From Nonomuraea sp. NEAU-A123 (GTDB lineage Bacteria; Actinomycetota; Actinomycetes; Streptosporangiales; Streptosporangiaceae), in assembly GCF_018603905.1 (NCBI RefSeq), contig NZ_JAHFZZ010000003.1:186001-250000 (forward strand): 64,000 nucleotides of DNA, in the 5' to 3' direction. The notes beneath the pieces are model-generated. The model ran no database searches. It was not told where the DNA came from and saw nothing but the letters and a program-made list of their open reading frames with translations. The position numbers were made by a program, and so were the translations under genes. Of the stretch, positions 26,552 to 35,513 are shown in pieces; the stretch's first letter is position 1, and each line of letters starts with the position of its first letter.

Positions 26552-27624
26552 TCTGGCTGACCTGGCGGCAATTCCGCGGCTCGGCCGCGATGACGGCCGC
26601 CGTACTCGTCGTCCTCACCGCTGTTCTGGCCCTGACCGGCCCGGATCTGGCCTCCCGCTACGCCGCGGGAATCGCCGGCTGCACCCCGGACAACACCTGC
26701 GACGACTTCTTCGACCGGTTCTTCGACGAGCACCAGATCCCCTTCCTCGCCCTCACCCTCGTCGTGCTGATCCTGCCGGCGCTGGTCGGGCTCTTCTGGG
26801 GAGCCCCGCTGATCACCCGCGAGCTGGAGTCGGCCACGCACCTGCTGGTGTGGAACCAGAGCATCACCCGCGGCCGCTGGCTGGCGGTCAAGCTCGGGGT
26901 CACCGGCCTGGCGGCCACGGTCGCCGCCGGCGTGTGCGGCCTTGCGGTGACCTGGTGGTCCGACCCCCTGGACAAGTCGGCTGTTCCGGAAATGGCCCAG
27001 ATGTCTCCCCTGGTGTTCAGCGCGCGCGGCATCGCCCCGATGGGGTACGCGGCCTTCGCCTTCGTCTTGGGCGTGACCATGGGCGTGCTGGTGCGCCGCA
27101 CCCTGCCCGCCATGGCACTCACTCTGGTCGCTTTCACCGCGATCCAGCTCGCCATGCCGCTGCTGGTCCGTCCTCACCTGATGCCCCCGGTCACGTCGAC
27201 TTTCGAGCTCGGCCGGACGAACGTGAACGGCATCGTGCCGCAAGGGCAGGAAGGCGGAGCCATGCAGCTTTTCCTGAGTACGTCGGCCGTTCCCGGCCAC
27301 GCGGGCGCCTGGGTCCTGTCCAGCGACCTGGTCGATCCGTCCGGACGTACCGTCGCCGGCGGCGATGGAGCCTCGGGGCCGTCGTCGACGATCGCGCGGT
27401 CCATCCCGGTCTCCACGACGTCGGGACCCTGCGCACCATCAAGGGGACAGGGCACGGACGCGTGCACAGCGGAGATCAACCGGCTCGGCTATCGGCAGCA
27501 GGCGACGTACCAGCCCATCGAGCGCTTCTGGCCCTTCCAGTGGATCGAGACCGGGATCTACGCCCTGCTCACCCTCGGCCTCACCTGGCTCTGCTTCTGG
27601 CGGGTACGGAGAGGCTTGTCATGA
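26548..27624 (+). CDS. ABC-2 type exporter permease
   Basis: 358 aa. It starts MIWLTWRQFRGSAAMTAAVL, typical of actinobacterial ABC-2 permeases, and has about six membrane helices with a large extracytoplasmic loop (about residues 210-320) before the last helix. ATGA overlaps join it to the ATPase upstream and to the S41 lipoprotein gene downstream. It forms the channel of the exporter. The substrate is unknown. Confidence 0.9.
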   Translation: MIWLTWRQFRGSAAMTAAVLVVLTAVLALTGPDLASRYAAGIAGCTPDNTCDDFFDRFFDEHQIPFLALTLVVLILPALVGLFWGAPLITRELESATHLLVWNQSITRGRWLAVKLGVTGLAATVAAGVCGLAVTWWSDPLDKSAVPEMAQMSPLVFSARGIAPMGYAAFAFVLGVTMGVLVRRTLPAMALTLVAFTAIQLAMPLLVRPHLMPPVTSTFELGRTNVNGIVPQGQEGGAMQLFLSTSAVPGHAGAWVLSSDLVDPSGRTVAGGDGASGPSSTIARSIPVSTTSGPCAPSRGQGTDACTAEINRLGYRQQATYQPIERFWPFQWIETGIYALLTLGLTWLCFWRVRRGLS

Positions 27625-29036
27625 CCGTCGTCAGGATCGCGGCCGCCGGGCTCGCCCTCCTCCTGGCCGCGGCCTGCACGGCACCGGCGCCGCCGCGCGG
27701 CGAGGCGAGCACAGCGGGTACGGTCTGCGCGCCGCCCCAGGGAGCGCCCGGGCCGGAGACGGTCACCACGATCGACGTCATCGAGCAGGCGTACTTCTGC
27801 ATCCTCGGCACCTACTACAGCGGCGCCACCCTGGACGCCCGCTCGCTGCTGACCGCCGGATTCGTCGCCCTGACCCAGGAGCTCAACCGCAACGGGCGCG
27901 ACCTGCCCGAGGCCACCATGCCAGCGCTGACCGGCGACCGCAAAGCCGACTGGACCGCTTTCGAGGCCGTCTATCGGAAGGTCACCGATCAGGTGCCCGG
28001 CCTGCGCGACAAGCTGGCCATCGTCACTCTTGAGGCCATCGTGGCCGGCCTCGGTGACGACCACGCCGGCTGGACGCACGACGTCAAGCGGCCGCCCGAC
28101 TACTACGACGGTGACGGCTACGGCCTGGGTCTGCAGGCGAACGTGGACGATTCGCAGGCGGACGGCAACCTCGGCGTCACACTCGCCCCGCTGTTCGTCA
28201 CCACCGTGCTGGGTGGCGCGGCGCAGGCCGCCGGGCTGCGCGCGGGCGACATCATCGAATCGATCAACGGATCGGCGCCCTTCATCGGCGGCCAGGCCAC
28301 CCCCGCGATCAACGCCCTCTACCCCCAGTATCCGGAAGCGCGCCCCGTCAAGCTGCGCCTCCTGCGGCAGAGCACCGGACGCCGCTGGAGTGTGGCGCTT
28401 CAGCCCGGCCTTGCCCAGCGTGATCTGGCCGCCCTGCAAGTGGTGCGGTCGAAGCTGCTGGACGATGATGTCGCCTACGTACGGATGACCGGATTCGCGC
28501 CCGACTCCGCGGACCGGGTCCTGCGGGCGATCTCCAGGCTGCGGAAAGGCAGGACGCTGTCCGGCGTCGTGCTGGACCTGCGCGGCAACAGCGGCGGCAG
28601 CCCCACGGAAGCGACGCGGCTGCTGAGCGCGTTCGTCCACGGCAAGGTCACCGCCTACCACTGCACCGTGGACGGCACGTGCGCGACATCGCGGACCGAC
28701 GACACCCTCGAGCTGCTCGGCCTGCCGCTGACGGTGCTCACCGACCGCAGCTGCGCCTCGGCCTGCGAGCACTTCAGCTCCGCGGTCAAGGACCTGCGCA
28801 TCGGCCGGTTGGTCGGCACCAGAACCGCCGGCGTCATCTCCGGCCCGGCACAGGCGTACCTGCTGAGCAACAACACCCTGCTGAGCTTCCCCGCCCAACA
28901 CCATCTGGGGCCTAACCACGAGGTGATCGACCGGATCGGCGTGCCGCCCGACCACTACGTACCCCTGACCCCCAAGGACGCGGCCGCCGGACGCGACCCC
29001 GCCCTGACCAAGGCCCTGACCTTGCTGCACAAGTGA
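27621..29036 (+). CDS. S41-family (tail-specific/tricorn-like) protease lipoprotein
   Basis: 471 aa. The signal peptide ends in a lipobox (LLLAAAC), so it should be a lipoprotein on the outer face of the membrane. A PDZ-like segment (TTVLGGAAQAAGLRAGDIIE) precedes the S41 domain: VVLDLRGNSGGSPTEATRLL, then DRSCASACEHFSSA, whose S380 is the likely nucleophile. After that comes IGRLVGTRTAGVISGP, but the usual Lys of GxxTxGK is not obvious, so the catalytic dyad needs checking. It overlaps the permease stop by ATGA. Co-occurrence with the exporter suggests processing of an exported peptide, which is inference. Confidence 0.85.
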   Translation: MTVVRIAAAGLALLLAAACTAPAPPRGEASTAGTVCAPPQGAPGPETVTTIDVIEQAYFCILGTYYSGATLDARSLLTAGFVALTQELNRNGRDLPEATMPALTGDRKADWTAFEAVYRKVTDQVPGLRDKLAIVTLEAIVAGLGDDHAGWTHDVKRPPDYYDGDGYGLGLQANVDDSQADGNLGVTLAPLFVTTVLGGAAQAAGLRAGDIIESINGSAPFIGGQATPAINALYPQYPEARPVKLRLLRQSTGRRWSVALQPGLAQRDLAALQVVRSKLLDDDVAYVRMTGFAPDSADRVLRAISRLRKGRTLSGVVLDLRGNSGGSPTEATRLLSAFVHGKVTAYHCTVDGTCATSRTDDTLELLGLPLTVLTDRSCASACEHFSSAVKDLRIGRLVGTRTAGVISGPAQAYLLSNNTLLSFPAQHHLGPNHEVIDRIGVPPDHYVPLTPKDAAAGRDPALTKALTLLHK

Positions 29037-29048
29037 ACGGACCTCTCC

Positions 29049-30203
29049 ATGAGACAGCTCCTGGCCGTCGCCGCAGGACTGGCCGTCCTGGCCGCGTCCG
29101 CCTGCTCCGCACCCGCGCCGCCCCGATCCGACGCCGTGTCCGCCGCGCCGGCCGGGCCTGCCACCTTGCCCGCCCCCACCGGCCCCCATCAGGTCGGCAC
29201 CACCGCCCTGTACCTGAAGGACACCTCCCGCCCCGATCCCTGGAACCTCGACGCCGACGCCAGGGAGCTCAAGGTCACCCTGTGGTATCCGACCAAGCAG
29301 CACGACGGACAGCGGGCACCGTACATGACACCCAAGGAATCGGAGCTCCTCCTGAAAGGCACCAGTATCGCGAGCGCGCCGTACGACACGCTGAGCAAGA
29401 CCCGTACGAACGCCATCAAAGACGCCGAACCGGCGGGGCGGAAGCTGCCGCTGGTGGTGCTCTCCCCCGGCTTCACCAAGCCGATGAGCACACTCACCTC
29501 CCTGGCCGAGGACCTGGCCAGCCGCGGGTACGTCGTGGCCGGGATCGACCACACCTACGAGAGCTACGCCACCACCTTCCCCGACGGGCGGGTCGCCGAA
29601 TGCCTCGCCTGCGACAGCAACTCCGATCCCGGCTTCGGCACGGGACTGATCCAGGGCCGGGCCGCCGACGTCTCCTTCGTGCTTGACCAACTGCCAGCGA
29701 AGTGGGACGGTTCCGACCGGATCGACCGCTCCCGCATCGCGATGGTCGGGCAGTCGATCGGCGGGTCCAGCGCCATGGCGACCATGCTCGAAGACCCCCG
29801 AGTGCGGGCCGGGATCGACATGGACGGCACCGCCTACGCCCGGATTCCCAAGAGCGGGTTCTCCCGGCCGTTCATGTTCCTGGGCTCGGCGGAGCACGTC
29901 TCCGGGGGCCCCTTCCCCACGTGGGACCGCGACTGGAAGTTGCTCACCGGATGGAAGCGCTGGATCGTGCTGTCGGGCGCGGAACACCAGTCCTTCACCG
30001 ACACCCCGCTGCTGGCGGACGCCCTCGGCATCAAGCCCCTCCCCGGCGTCCTGCCCGCGGCGCGCGCCGCCGAGCTCACCCGCACCTACGTGGCGGCCTT
30101 CCTCGACCAGCACCTGAAGTCGCGGCGGCAGCCCCTCCTGGACAAGCCGTCATCGCGCTACCCCGAGGCCAAGTTCTGCCCCGCGACCTGCGCTCGCTCC
30201 TGA
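29049..30203 (+). CDS. PAF-acetylhydrolase-like alpha/beta hydrolase lipoprotein
   Basis: 384 aa. A lipobox (LAASAC) follows a short signal peptide. The alpha/beta-hydrolase core has LPLVVLSPGFTKPM, GYVVAGIDHTYESYATTFPD, the nucleophile elbow MVGQSIGGSSA (S236), the acid near GIDMDGTA and the catalytic His in GAEHQSFTD. This is the order seen in platelet-activating-factor acetylhydrolase-type esterases. It starts 12 bases after the S41 gene in the same operon. It is probably an extracytoplasmic esterase; the substrate is unknown. Confidence 0.87.
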   Translation: MRQLLAVAAGLAVLAASACSAPAPPRSDAVSAAPAGPATLPAPTGPHQVGTTALYLKDTSRPDPWNLDADARELKVTLWYPTKQHDGQRAPYMTPKESELLLKGTSIASAPYDTLSKTRTNAIKDAEPAGRKLPLVVLSPGFTKPMSTLTSLAEDLASRGYVVAGIDHTYESYATTFPDGRVAECLACDSNSDPGFGTGLIQGRAADVSFVLDQLPAKWDGSDRIDRSRIAMVGQSIGGSSAMATMLEDPRVRAGIDMDGTAYARIPKSGFSRPFMFLGSAEHVSGGPFPTWDRDWKLLTGWKRWIVLSGAEHQSFTDTPLLADALGIKPLPGVLPAARAAELTRTYVAAFLDQHLKSRRQPLLDKPSSRYPEAKFCPATCARS

Positions 30204-30844
30204 GGCCCGGCGGCCCCTGAAGCCGTCGGAGGATGCTGAAGACGCCGGACGCCTGCCTGGCCGGGTGCACGGGCCCCTGGGGTTGTTGCAGGTCTTCGGC
30301 CACGGCGAGGTCGCCGCCGGAAATGCGGCTATTTTGCCGCTGGCGACGGCGACCCGAGTACCGGGTACAGATCTCCCAGCTCAGCGGCCTCTGGCCTTGA
30401 TCGCCTTCCAGAGACGTACACCCGTGTTCGGGGACGTTGTCAGCAACGCCGTTAGCAAGATCCGGTGAACCTGCGAACACCCTGCGGAGCGGGCGATCCC
30501 TTCGATCAGCATCCCGGATTCACCTGGGCCGTCCACAATCGAGACGGTGGGAGCTGCGAGCTTCCCCGCGTCGAGTTCGAACACGGGAAGTTGCTCGACG
30601 GGGTCAACCGAGACGAGGACGAGTGTCGGCACAGAGCCGTCGAGGTAGCCGGCATTCTCACGAGGGATACGAGATGGCACTCGGCGAGCTCGGTGGTCTG
30701 GTCGGACGGTAGATACGGGCTGGTGGGGTGTGATCGTGCAAGGCGGTGTTGCGGTGCAAACTGCTGTACATCATTCAGCGTGACTGGTCGACGGCAGCGG
30801 CTCATATGCTGATCTTTGTCCTCACCTCCGGAGACAGGTTGTCG
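30204..30844. other. Intergenic region with a possible short gene
   Basis: About 640 bases. The one coding-like stretch is the minus-strand frame listed separately at 30381-30680. The remainder shows nothing convincing. Confidence 0.4.
30381..30680 (-). CDS. Hypothetical 99-aa protein, doubtful
   Basis: The frame reads SVPTLVLVSVDPVEQLPVFE, then APTVSIVDGPGESGMLIEGI and RILLTALLTTSPNTGV, with reasonably GC-rich third positions, so it looks more coding-like than other frames in this gap. No start signal, domain or homologue is evident. It could be a remnant of a larger gene. Confidence 0.3.
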   Translation of the reverse strand: MPSRIPRENAGYLDGSVPTLVLVSVDPVEQLPVFELDAGKLAAPTVSIVDGPGESGMLIEGIARSAGCSQVHRILLTALLTTSPNTGVRLWKAIKARGR

Positions 30845-31495
30845 ATGCATCTACATCCAGGCGAGACCGAGGCCGTTGGCTGGCGGGTGGTGACCGTGCT
30901 CGACGCCGTCCGGCAGCTGCGCGACGCATCACCCGACGTCACCGGACGTCCGCGGGTGATCGCGATCGACGGCCGGGGCGGCGCCGGCAAGACGACCCTG
31001 GCCGAGCGGCTACGCAAGGCGGTGCCCAACTCCGCCATCGTGCACACCGACGACATCGCCTGGAACCACGCCTACTTCGACTGGGGCGCCGTGCTCGTCG
31101 AGAACATCCTGCACCCCCTGCACCGGGGTGCGGCGGTGGACTTCCGCCCTGATGCCTGGATCACCCACGACCGGCCCGGATCGATCACCATCCCCGCCGG
31201 CGCCGACTTCATCTGGGTCGAGGGCACCGGCATCATCCGCGAAGAGCTTGCATCGTGGTTGGACGCCTCGGTGTGGATGCAGGGTGACCTCGATGAGCAA
31301 GAGCGCTTGTTGGTCGTCCGCGACGGTGACTCCCCCGAGCAGCTGGAGCACGTGGCGAACTGGCTGCTGGAGGAACTGCCGTTCTTGTTACGAGAACAGC
31401 CGTGGGCCCGAGCCACCATGATCGTCGCCGGCCCTCCGCAGATCGACCACGACCCGGACACCGAGTTGATCGTCGCCCCGCCGACCAGCCCTTAG
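30845..31495 (+). CDS. Uridine kinase-like P-loop NTPase
   Basis: 216 aa. The P-loop is IAIDGRGGAGKTTLAERL, followed by SAIVHTDDIAWNHAYFDWGA, a DD-containing substrate segment as in uridine kinase/NK-type enzymes, and the later WVEGTGIIREEL and DEQERLLVVRDGDSPEQLEH. Phosphorylation of a small molecule is likely; the substrate is not assigned. The start is uncertain: ATG 30845, with ATG 30806 and 30746 also open. Confidence 0.8.
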   Translation: MHLHPGETEAVGWRVVTVLDAVRQLRDASPDVTGRPRVIAIDGRGGAGKTTLAERLRKAVPNSAIVHTDDIAWNHAYFDWGAVLVENILHPLHRGAAVDFRPDAWITHDRPGSITIPAGADFIWVEGTGIIREELASWLDASVWMQGDLDEQERLLVVRDGDSPEQLEHVANWLLEELPFLLREQPWARATMIVAGPPQIDHDPDTELIVAPPTSP

Positions 31496-31515
31496 GTCGG
31501 CCGACCCACCCGCAG

Positions 31516-31719
31516 AACGCGGGTGAGCGGTTCGAGATCAAGAACGCCAGGGTGGAACGCCCCGTGCTGACTGTCTCGGAGGTTTTCGCGCTGGCCGATG
31601 TTGTGCCTCACCGGTTCCGCGCCCTGGTGCTCCTGGCGACTTTCGGCAGTATGCGATGGAGTGAACTCGCCGCCCTCCGGCGTTACAACCTCGACCTCAC
31701 GGGACGGACGGCGAAGTGA
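31516..31719 (+). pseudogene. Tyrosine recombinase (integrase) fragment
   Basis: The frame reads RFEIKNARVERPVLTVSEVF, ALADVVPHRFRALVLLATFG, SMRWSELAALRRYNLDL and then stops. This is the start of a phage-type integrase catalytic domain, with the first active-site Arg position in MRWSELAALRR. Everything after about 65 residues is missing. It is a remnant. Confidence 0.65.
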
Positions 31720-31774
31720 TCAATCTCATCGCTACATCCTGTACCGCAACTACTCACACCCGAGTACGACACGG

Positions 31775-31910
31775 GTCTTGGACTTTGCCGTGCCCGGCCC
31801 CACGGACCGTCACCTTCGTCTGACCCATGAGGTCTTCGACGGCTACGGCCTGCGTCCAGACCAGGCCGCGTACGAGATACCCGACCGCTGGCGCCCCTAC
31901 GCGGGGGCGT
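31775..31910 (+). pseudogene. Possible phosphotransferase C-terminal fragment
   Basis: VLDFAVPGPTDRHLRLTHEV with FDGYGLRPDQAAYEIPDRW resembles the C-terminal lobe of aminoglycoside phosphotransferase-like proteins. Only about 45 residues are recognisable and no start is present. Low confidence. Confidence 0.3.
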
Positions 31911-32036
31911 GTTGTCGATCCATACCACGGCGCTATGGGCAAATTGGGAGGTATCACTTAGGTCACTCGAATGTCAGTCTGAGTGCACCCCAGCCGGCCG
32001 GGGCTCGTCCACTCCACCCCCTGAGGAGCAACGAGC

Positions 32037-33587
32037 GTGAACCCCAAGCTCAGGTTGGGCGCTGCCGCCATACTCGCGTTAGCCCTGACCATCACCGCAC
32101 CGGCGGGCGTCACAAGCGCGAACGCCCAGGCGGCCGACCCGCCCTCACCTTCGGAGCGCGGCACCGCGGTGGCGACCGCGCAGAGCGTCATCACCTCCAG
32201 CCGGACGCAGCTCCTGGCCGCCGACCAGGACGCTTTCTCCCTGTCATCGTCCATCGCCGGCGTCAACGGCATACAGCACCTCACGTACACGCGTACCTAC
32301 GCCGGCTTACCCGTCTTCGGCGGCGAGGTAGTCATAACAACTGACAAGTCCGGCAAGGCCGTCAGCACGATCGACACCGGCCAGCAGACGAAGATCGCCC
32401 TGGACACCAAGCCGCAGATCGCCGCGCAGGCGGCGGCAGACACGGCCCGCAACGTGGCGCCCAAGGCCACCTCGATCAGCACGCCAGCTCTCGTGGTGCA
32501 CGCCGCCACGCCCACGCCACGCCTGGCGTGGGAGGTCGTGGCCGCCACCGACGACCAGTCCAGCATCATGCACGTGTACGTGGACGCGCGTGACGGCCAG
32601 GTCATCGACAAGTGGGATCAGGTAGTCGACGGCACCGGCAACAGCTACTACAACGGCAACCCGGTCACCATCGACACTTCCCCGTCGTACTCGATGGTCG
32701 ACCCCACGCGCACCGGCGTCCAGTGCGGCGGCCAGAACGGCGCGGTGTACACCAAATCGACCGACAGCTGGGGCAACGGCAGCGGCACGAACCTGGAGAC
32801 GGCCTGCGTCGACGCCCTCTTCGCGGTCCAGCACGAGTGGAACATGCTCCGCGACTGGCTCGGTCGCAACGGCATCAACGGCTCGGGCCGCGGCTACCCC
32901 GCGAGGGTCGGGCTGAACCAGGCCAACGCCTTCTGGAACGGGTCGTACGCCTCGTTCGGCCGCAACTCCGCGAGCAGCCGGCAGGCCACCTCGATGGACG
33001 TCGTCGGGCACGAGTTCGGCCACGGCGTCTTCCAGTTCTCCGGCGGCAGCGGCGGCAGCGGCAACGAGTCCGGCGGCCTGAACGAGTCGACGGGTGACAT
33101 CTTCGGCGCGCTGACCGAGGCGTACGCCAACGAGCCGGCCAGCCTCGACCCGCCCGACTACCTGGTCGGCGAGGAGGTCAACCTGGTGGGCAGCGGCGCG
33201 ATCAGGAACATGTACAACCCATCGGCGCTGGGTCACCCGAACTGCTACAGCTCCTCCATCCCGAGCACCGAGGTGCACGCGGCGGCCGGACCGCAGAACC
33301 ACTGGTTCTACCTACTGGCCGAGGGCACGAACCCGAGCGGAAAGCCGGCCAGCAGCCGGTGCGACGGCGGCGCGGCCATCACCGGCGTCGGCGTCCGCAA
33401 GGCGGGCCAGATCTTCATGACCGGCCTGAACATGAAGACGTCGCCGTGGACGCACGCCAAGGCGCGCGTGGCCACGCTGCGGGCGGCCAGGACGCTGTAC
33501 ACCGGCTGTGTCGAGTTCAACGTCATCAAGGCGGCCTGGAGCGGGGTGAACGTACCCGCGCAGAGCGGCGAGCCGACCTGTCCCTGA
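32037..33587 (+). CDS. Secreted M4 (thermolysin-like) metalloprotease
   Basis: 516 aa with a Sec signal (to about residue 32), FTP/PepSY propeptide (HLTYTRTYAGLPVFGGEVVI, then LAWEVVAAT...MHVYVDARDGQV) and an M4 peptidase domain. The zinc site is HEFGH (H325, H329) with E350 in GGLNESTGDIFG as third ligand, the correct 20-residue spacing for M4. The C-terminal catalytic His region is PQNHWFYLLAEGTNP. GTG start 32037 with GGAG upstream. An exported neutral protease; the propeptide should act as inhibitor and folding aid. Monocistronic, with a strong terminator. Confidence 0.94.
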   Translation: MNPKLRLGAAAILALALTITAPAGVTSANAQAADPPSPSERGTAVATAQSVITSSRTQLLAADQDAFSLSSSIAGVNGIQHLTYTRTYAGLPVFGGEVVITTDKSGKAVSTIDTGQQTKIALDTKPQIAAQAAADTARNVAPKATSISTPALVVHAATPTPRLAWEVVAATDDQSSIMHVYVDARDGQVIDKWDQVVDGTGNSYYNGNPVTIDTSPSYSMVDPTRTGVQCGGQNGAVYTKSTDSWGNGSGTNLETACVDALFAVQHEWNMLRDWLGRNGINGSGRGYPARVGLNQANAFWNGSYASFGRNSASSRQATSMDVVGHEFGHGVFQFSGGSGGSGNESGGLNESTGDIFGALTEAYANEPASLDPPDYLVGEEVNLVGSGAIRNMYNPSALGHPNCYSSSIPSTEVHAAAGPQNHWFYLLAEGTNPSGKPASSRCDGGAAITGVGVRKAGQIFMTGLNMKTSPWTHAKARVATLRAARTLYTGCVEFNVIKAAWSGVNVPAQSGEPTCP

Positions 33588-34185
33588 GCTCGATGGCGAC
33601 CCTGCTCAGCGCGGATCGTCCGTAATCCGCCTGAGCAGGGCGCAGCAGTCCCCGGACCGCTGCGTCACTCGACGCATAGCTGCAACTGCCTCGCCGAAGC
33701 CAGCCGAACCGCTCTCGAGCTCCAAGCCAAGTGCCGCCACCAGCACCTGGCCGGCCCGGCCACTACGTTCGCCTCGGCGAGGAGACCTCCGCCCGCATCA
33801 CCACCGCCGAGCACGCCCCCGCCGCACGCCGCCGCCTTCGCTGACCTCCGCCAGCCCGGTTCTGACCAGCGGCTCAACGCCACTGCCCGCATTTCTCGTA
33901 CTTGGTCTGCCTCACGAGCGCGGACGCGAGCCGCTGGAATCGCGGAGCGTCACTGGTGCGCCGCTCGGCATGGCACATCCTGCTTTCCGACCGGGCCACG
34001 GCAATCAGGGAGCAGCCAAGTGAGCGTCAAGCAGCAGGTCATCACCGACGAGCAGTGGGGTACGCCCGCACGATCTGGGACTACCTTCTCCGGACTACTG
34101 CGGCTTCAGTGGCTGTCTTTGGACCACGCGCAGTTGTGTGAGAACGGAATCGGGCTCCCGCCCACGTGTGATGGAATTATCGGTG
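33588..34185. other. Intergenic region
   Basis: Beyond the terminator at 33601-33639 I see no gene. A short stretch near 34060-34100 (RTIWDYLL in one frame) faintly resembles the start of a DUF574 methyltransferase, but it is too short to call. Confidence 0.5.
33601..33639 (+). terminator. Hairpin terminator of the M4 protease gene
   Basis: CCTGCTCAG pairs with CTGAGCAGG and, inside one bulged C, GCGGAT pairs with ATCCGC around an 8-nt loop. It starts 14 bases after the stop codon. Confidence 0.8.
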
Positions 34186-34962
34186 ATGATCAGATATCTC
34201 GTGATCGCCGGGCTGTTATCCCATAACCTGTTCGTGCAAGCCCCCGTACTCCACGTGATGACGTGGAACGTCTGCGCGGGCACGAACAGCAGCTGCCCGC
34301 TCTTCCGCCGCTCAACCGCCGAGGTGGCCTGGCACGTCGCCGTGCTGGCGACCAAGGCGGACGTGGTCTACCTCCAGGAGTTCTGCACAGGCGCGGATGC
34401 CGACCTGGAGCGCGAGCTGGAGGTCCGCACCGGCCGGGCGTGGAGCGTCAAGTCGGCCGGGCTCACGCACCCGGACGGCTCCTCGTACCGGTGCTACCCC
34501 GACTGGAACGGCAGGCCGCGCGGGGTGCAGAGCGTCACACTGGCCGTGGCCGCGCAGGACGCTCGCTTCGAAGTGCATGCGTTGACCTCGCCGCCGTGGA
34601 GCGCCCGCAGGTACGCGGTCTGCACGGCTGACCGGGCGTTCTGCACCTCGCACTTCTCGTCGGGCGCGGAATACGACGACAGGCAGAAGGGCGCGCCCTA
34701 CCGGCACGCCCAGCTTCATGAGCTGTTCAAGCTCGGCCGAGGTGTAGTCGGCGGCGACCTCAACCTGGTGCCGCGCGATGCCGCCATCGCCTACAAGGGC
34801 CGCGACGAATGCGACCCACGCAACCGCTGGACCTACGTCACACGCAAGCGGAAGATTGATTACCTGTTCGCCGGCGACGGCCGCATGCGAGGTTGCTTCG
34901 TCGATTACGGCAGGAGTAGGTGGTCCGACCACGTCCCGATGCACGTGTGGGTGGCGCGATAG
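34186..34962 (+). CDS. Endonuclease/exonuclease/phosphatase (EEP)-family protein, probably exported
   Basis: About 258 aa. EEP-fold motifs are visible in order: LHVMTWNVCAGT, VVYLQEFCTGADADL (metal-binding Glu), RRYAVCTADRAFCTSHF, GVVGGDLNLVPRD (GDxN), RKRKIDYLFAGDG and WSDHVPMHVWVA (SDH). A hydrophobic N-terminus (YLVIAGLLSHNLF) suggests export. The family cleaves phosphodiester or phosphomonoester bonds in nucleic acids, lipids or inositides. The six cysteines are consistent with an extracellular protein. ATG 34171 is an alternative start. Confidence 0.85.
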   Translation: MIRYLVIAGLLSHNLFVQAPVLHVMTWNVCAGTNSSCPLFRRSTAEVAWHVAVLATKADVVYLQEFCTGADADLERELEVRTGRAWSVKSAGLTHPDGSSYRCYPDWNGRPRGVQSVTLAVAAQDARFEVHALTSPPWSARRYAVCTADRAFCTSHFSSGAEYDDRQKGAPYRHAQLHELFKLGRGVVGGDLNLVPRDAAIAYKGRDECDPRNRWTYVTRKRKIDYLFAGDGRMRGCFVDYGRSRWSDHVPMHVWVAR

Positions 34963-35513
34963 GAAGAGGTCGCGAGCCTGCGGTCTTGAGAATTACCTCT
35001 TCAGAAGCTCACCGAATCTAGGAACCACAGGAAAGGTCCCTTGCCCGGGCGGTCAGAGAGGTAGGCCGCTAGAGCACCATCGAATCCGACTGCATCGGCG
35101 GAACGGTGGGGTCGCAGCGCGGGCACCGGCGAGGCTCGTCACGACCCCCATCATGAGCCGCCTCCGAGTTCCGAGACAGACACTTCAGGAACGGCGGGTC
35201 CAGTCTCATCTCTCACCAGCCAGGACACCGAGCCGTCACCAGGCACGACCGCGCCGACTCGCTGGATCACGATCTGAGCTGGTTCGGGACGAGGCACGTT
35301 CGAAAGCACGCAGACGAATCTGGCCTCACAAGCGTGATCAAGCAACGAGCGAGGAGCCCGTTAGTCCGGTCAACACACCACCACCGGGTGGTTCCTTGAA
35401 GTACTGCGGTGGTCCATCTGCCGGGCACGTCCGAACTGCACTCGGCCTGCCCGAAGCCTGATTCGATTCGTATCGACCCGCCCGAGGGTCTCTTGCGGCT
35501 TGTACCTCCGCTC
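34963..35513. other. Intergenic region
   Basis: About 550 bases. No gene, RNA or hairpin that I can support. Confidence 0.5.

Noticed and set aside
27558..30113. 851-codon open frame on the minus strand opposite the S41 and PAF-AH-like genes
   Set aside because: Glycine/valine-rich complement of well-supported plus-strand genes with lipoboxes and catalytic motifs; no domain of its own. Typical antisense frame in GC-rich DNA.
34020..34110. Possible DUF574 methyltransferase N-terminal scrap (RTIWDYLL)
   Set aside because: Only eight matching residues in one frame, insufficient to call a remnant.
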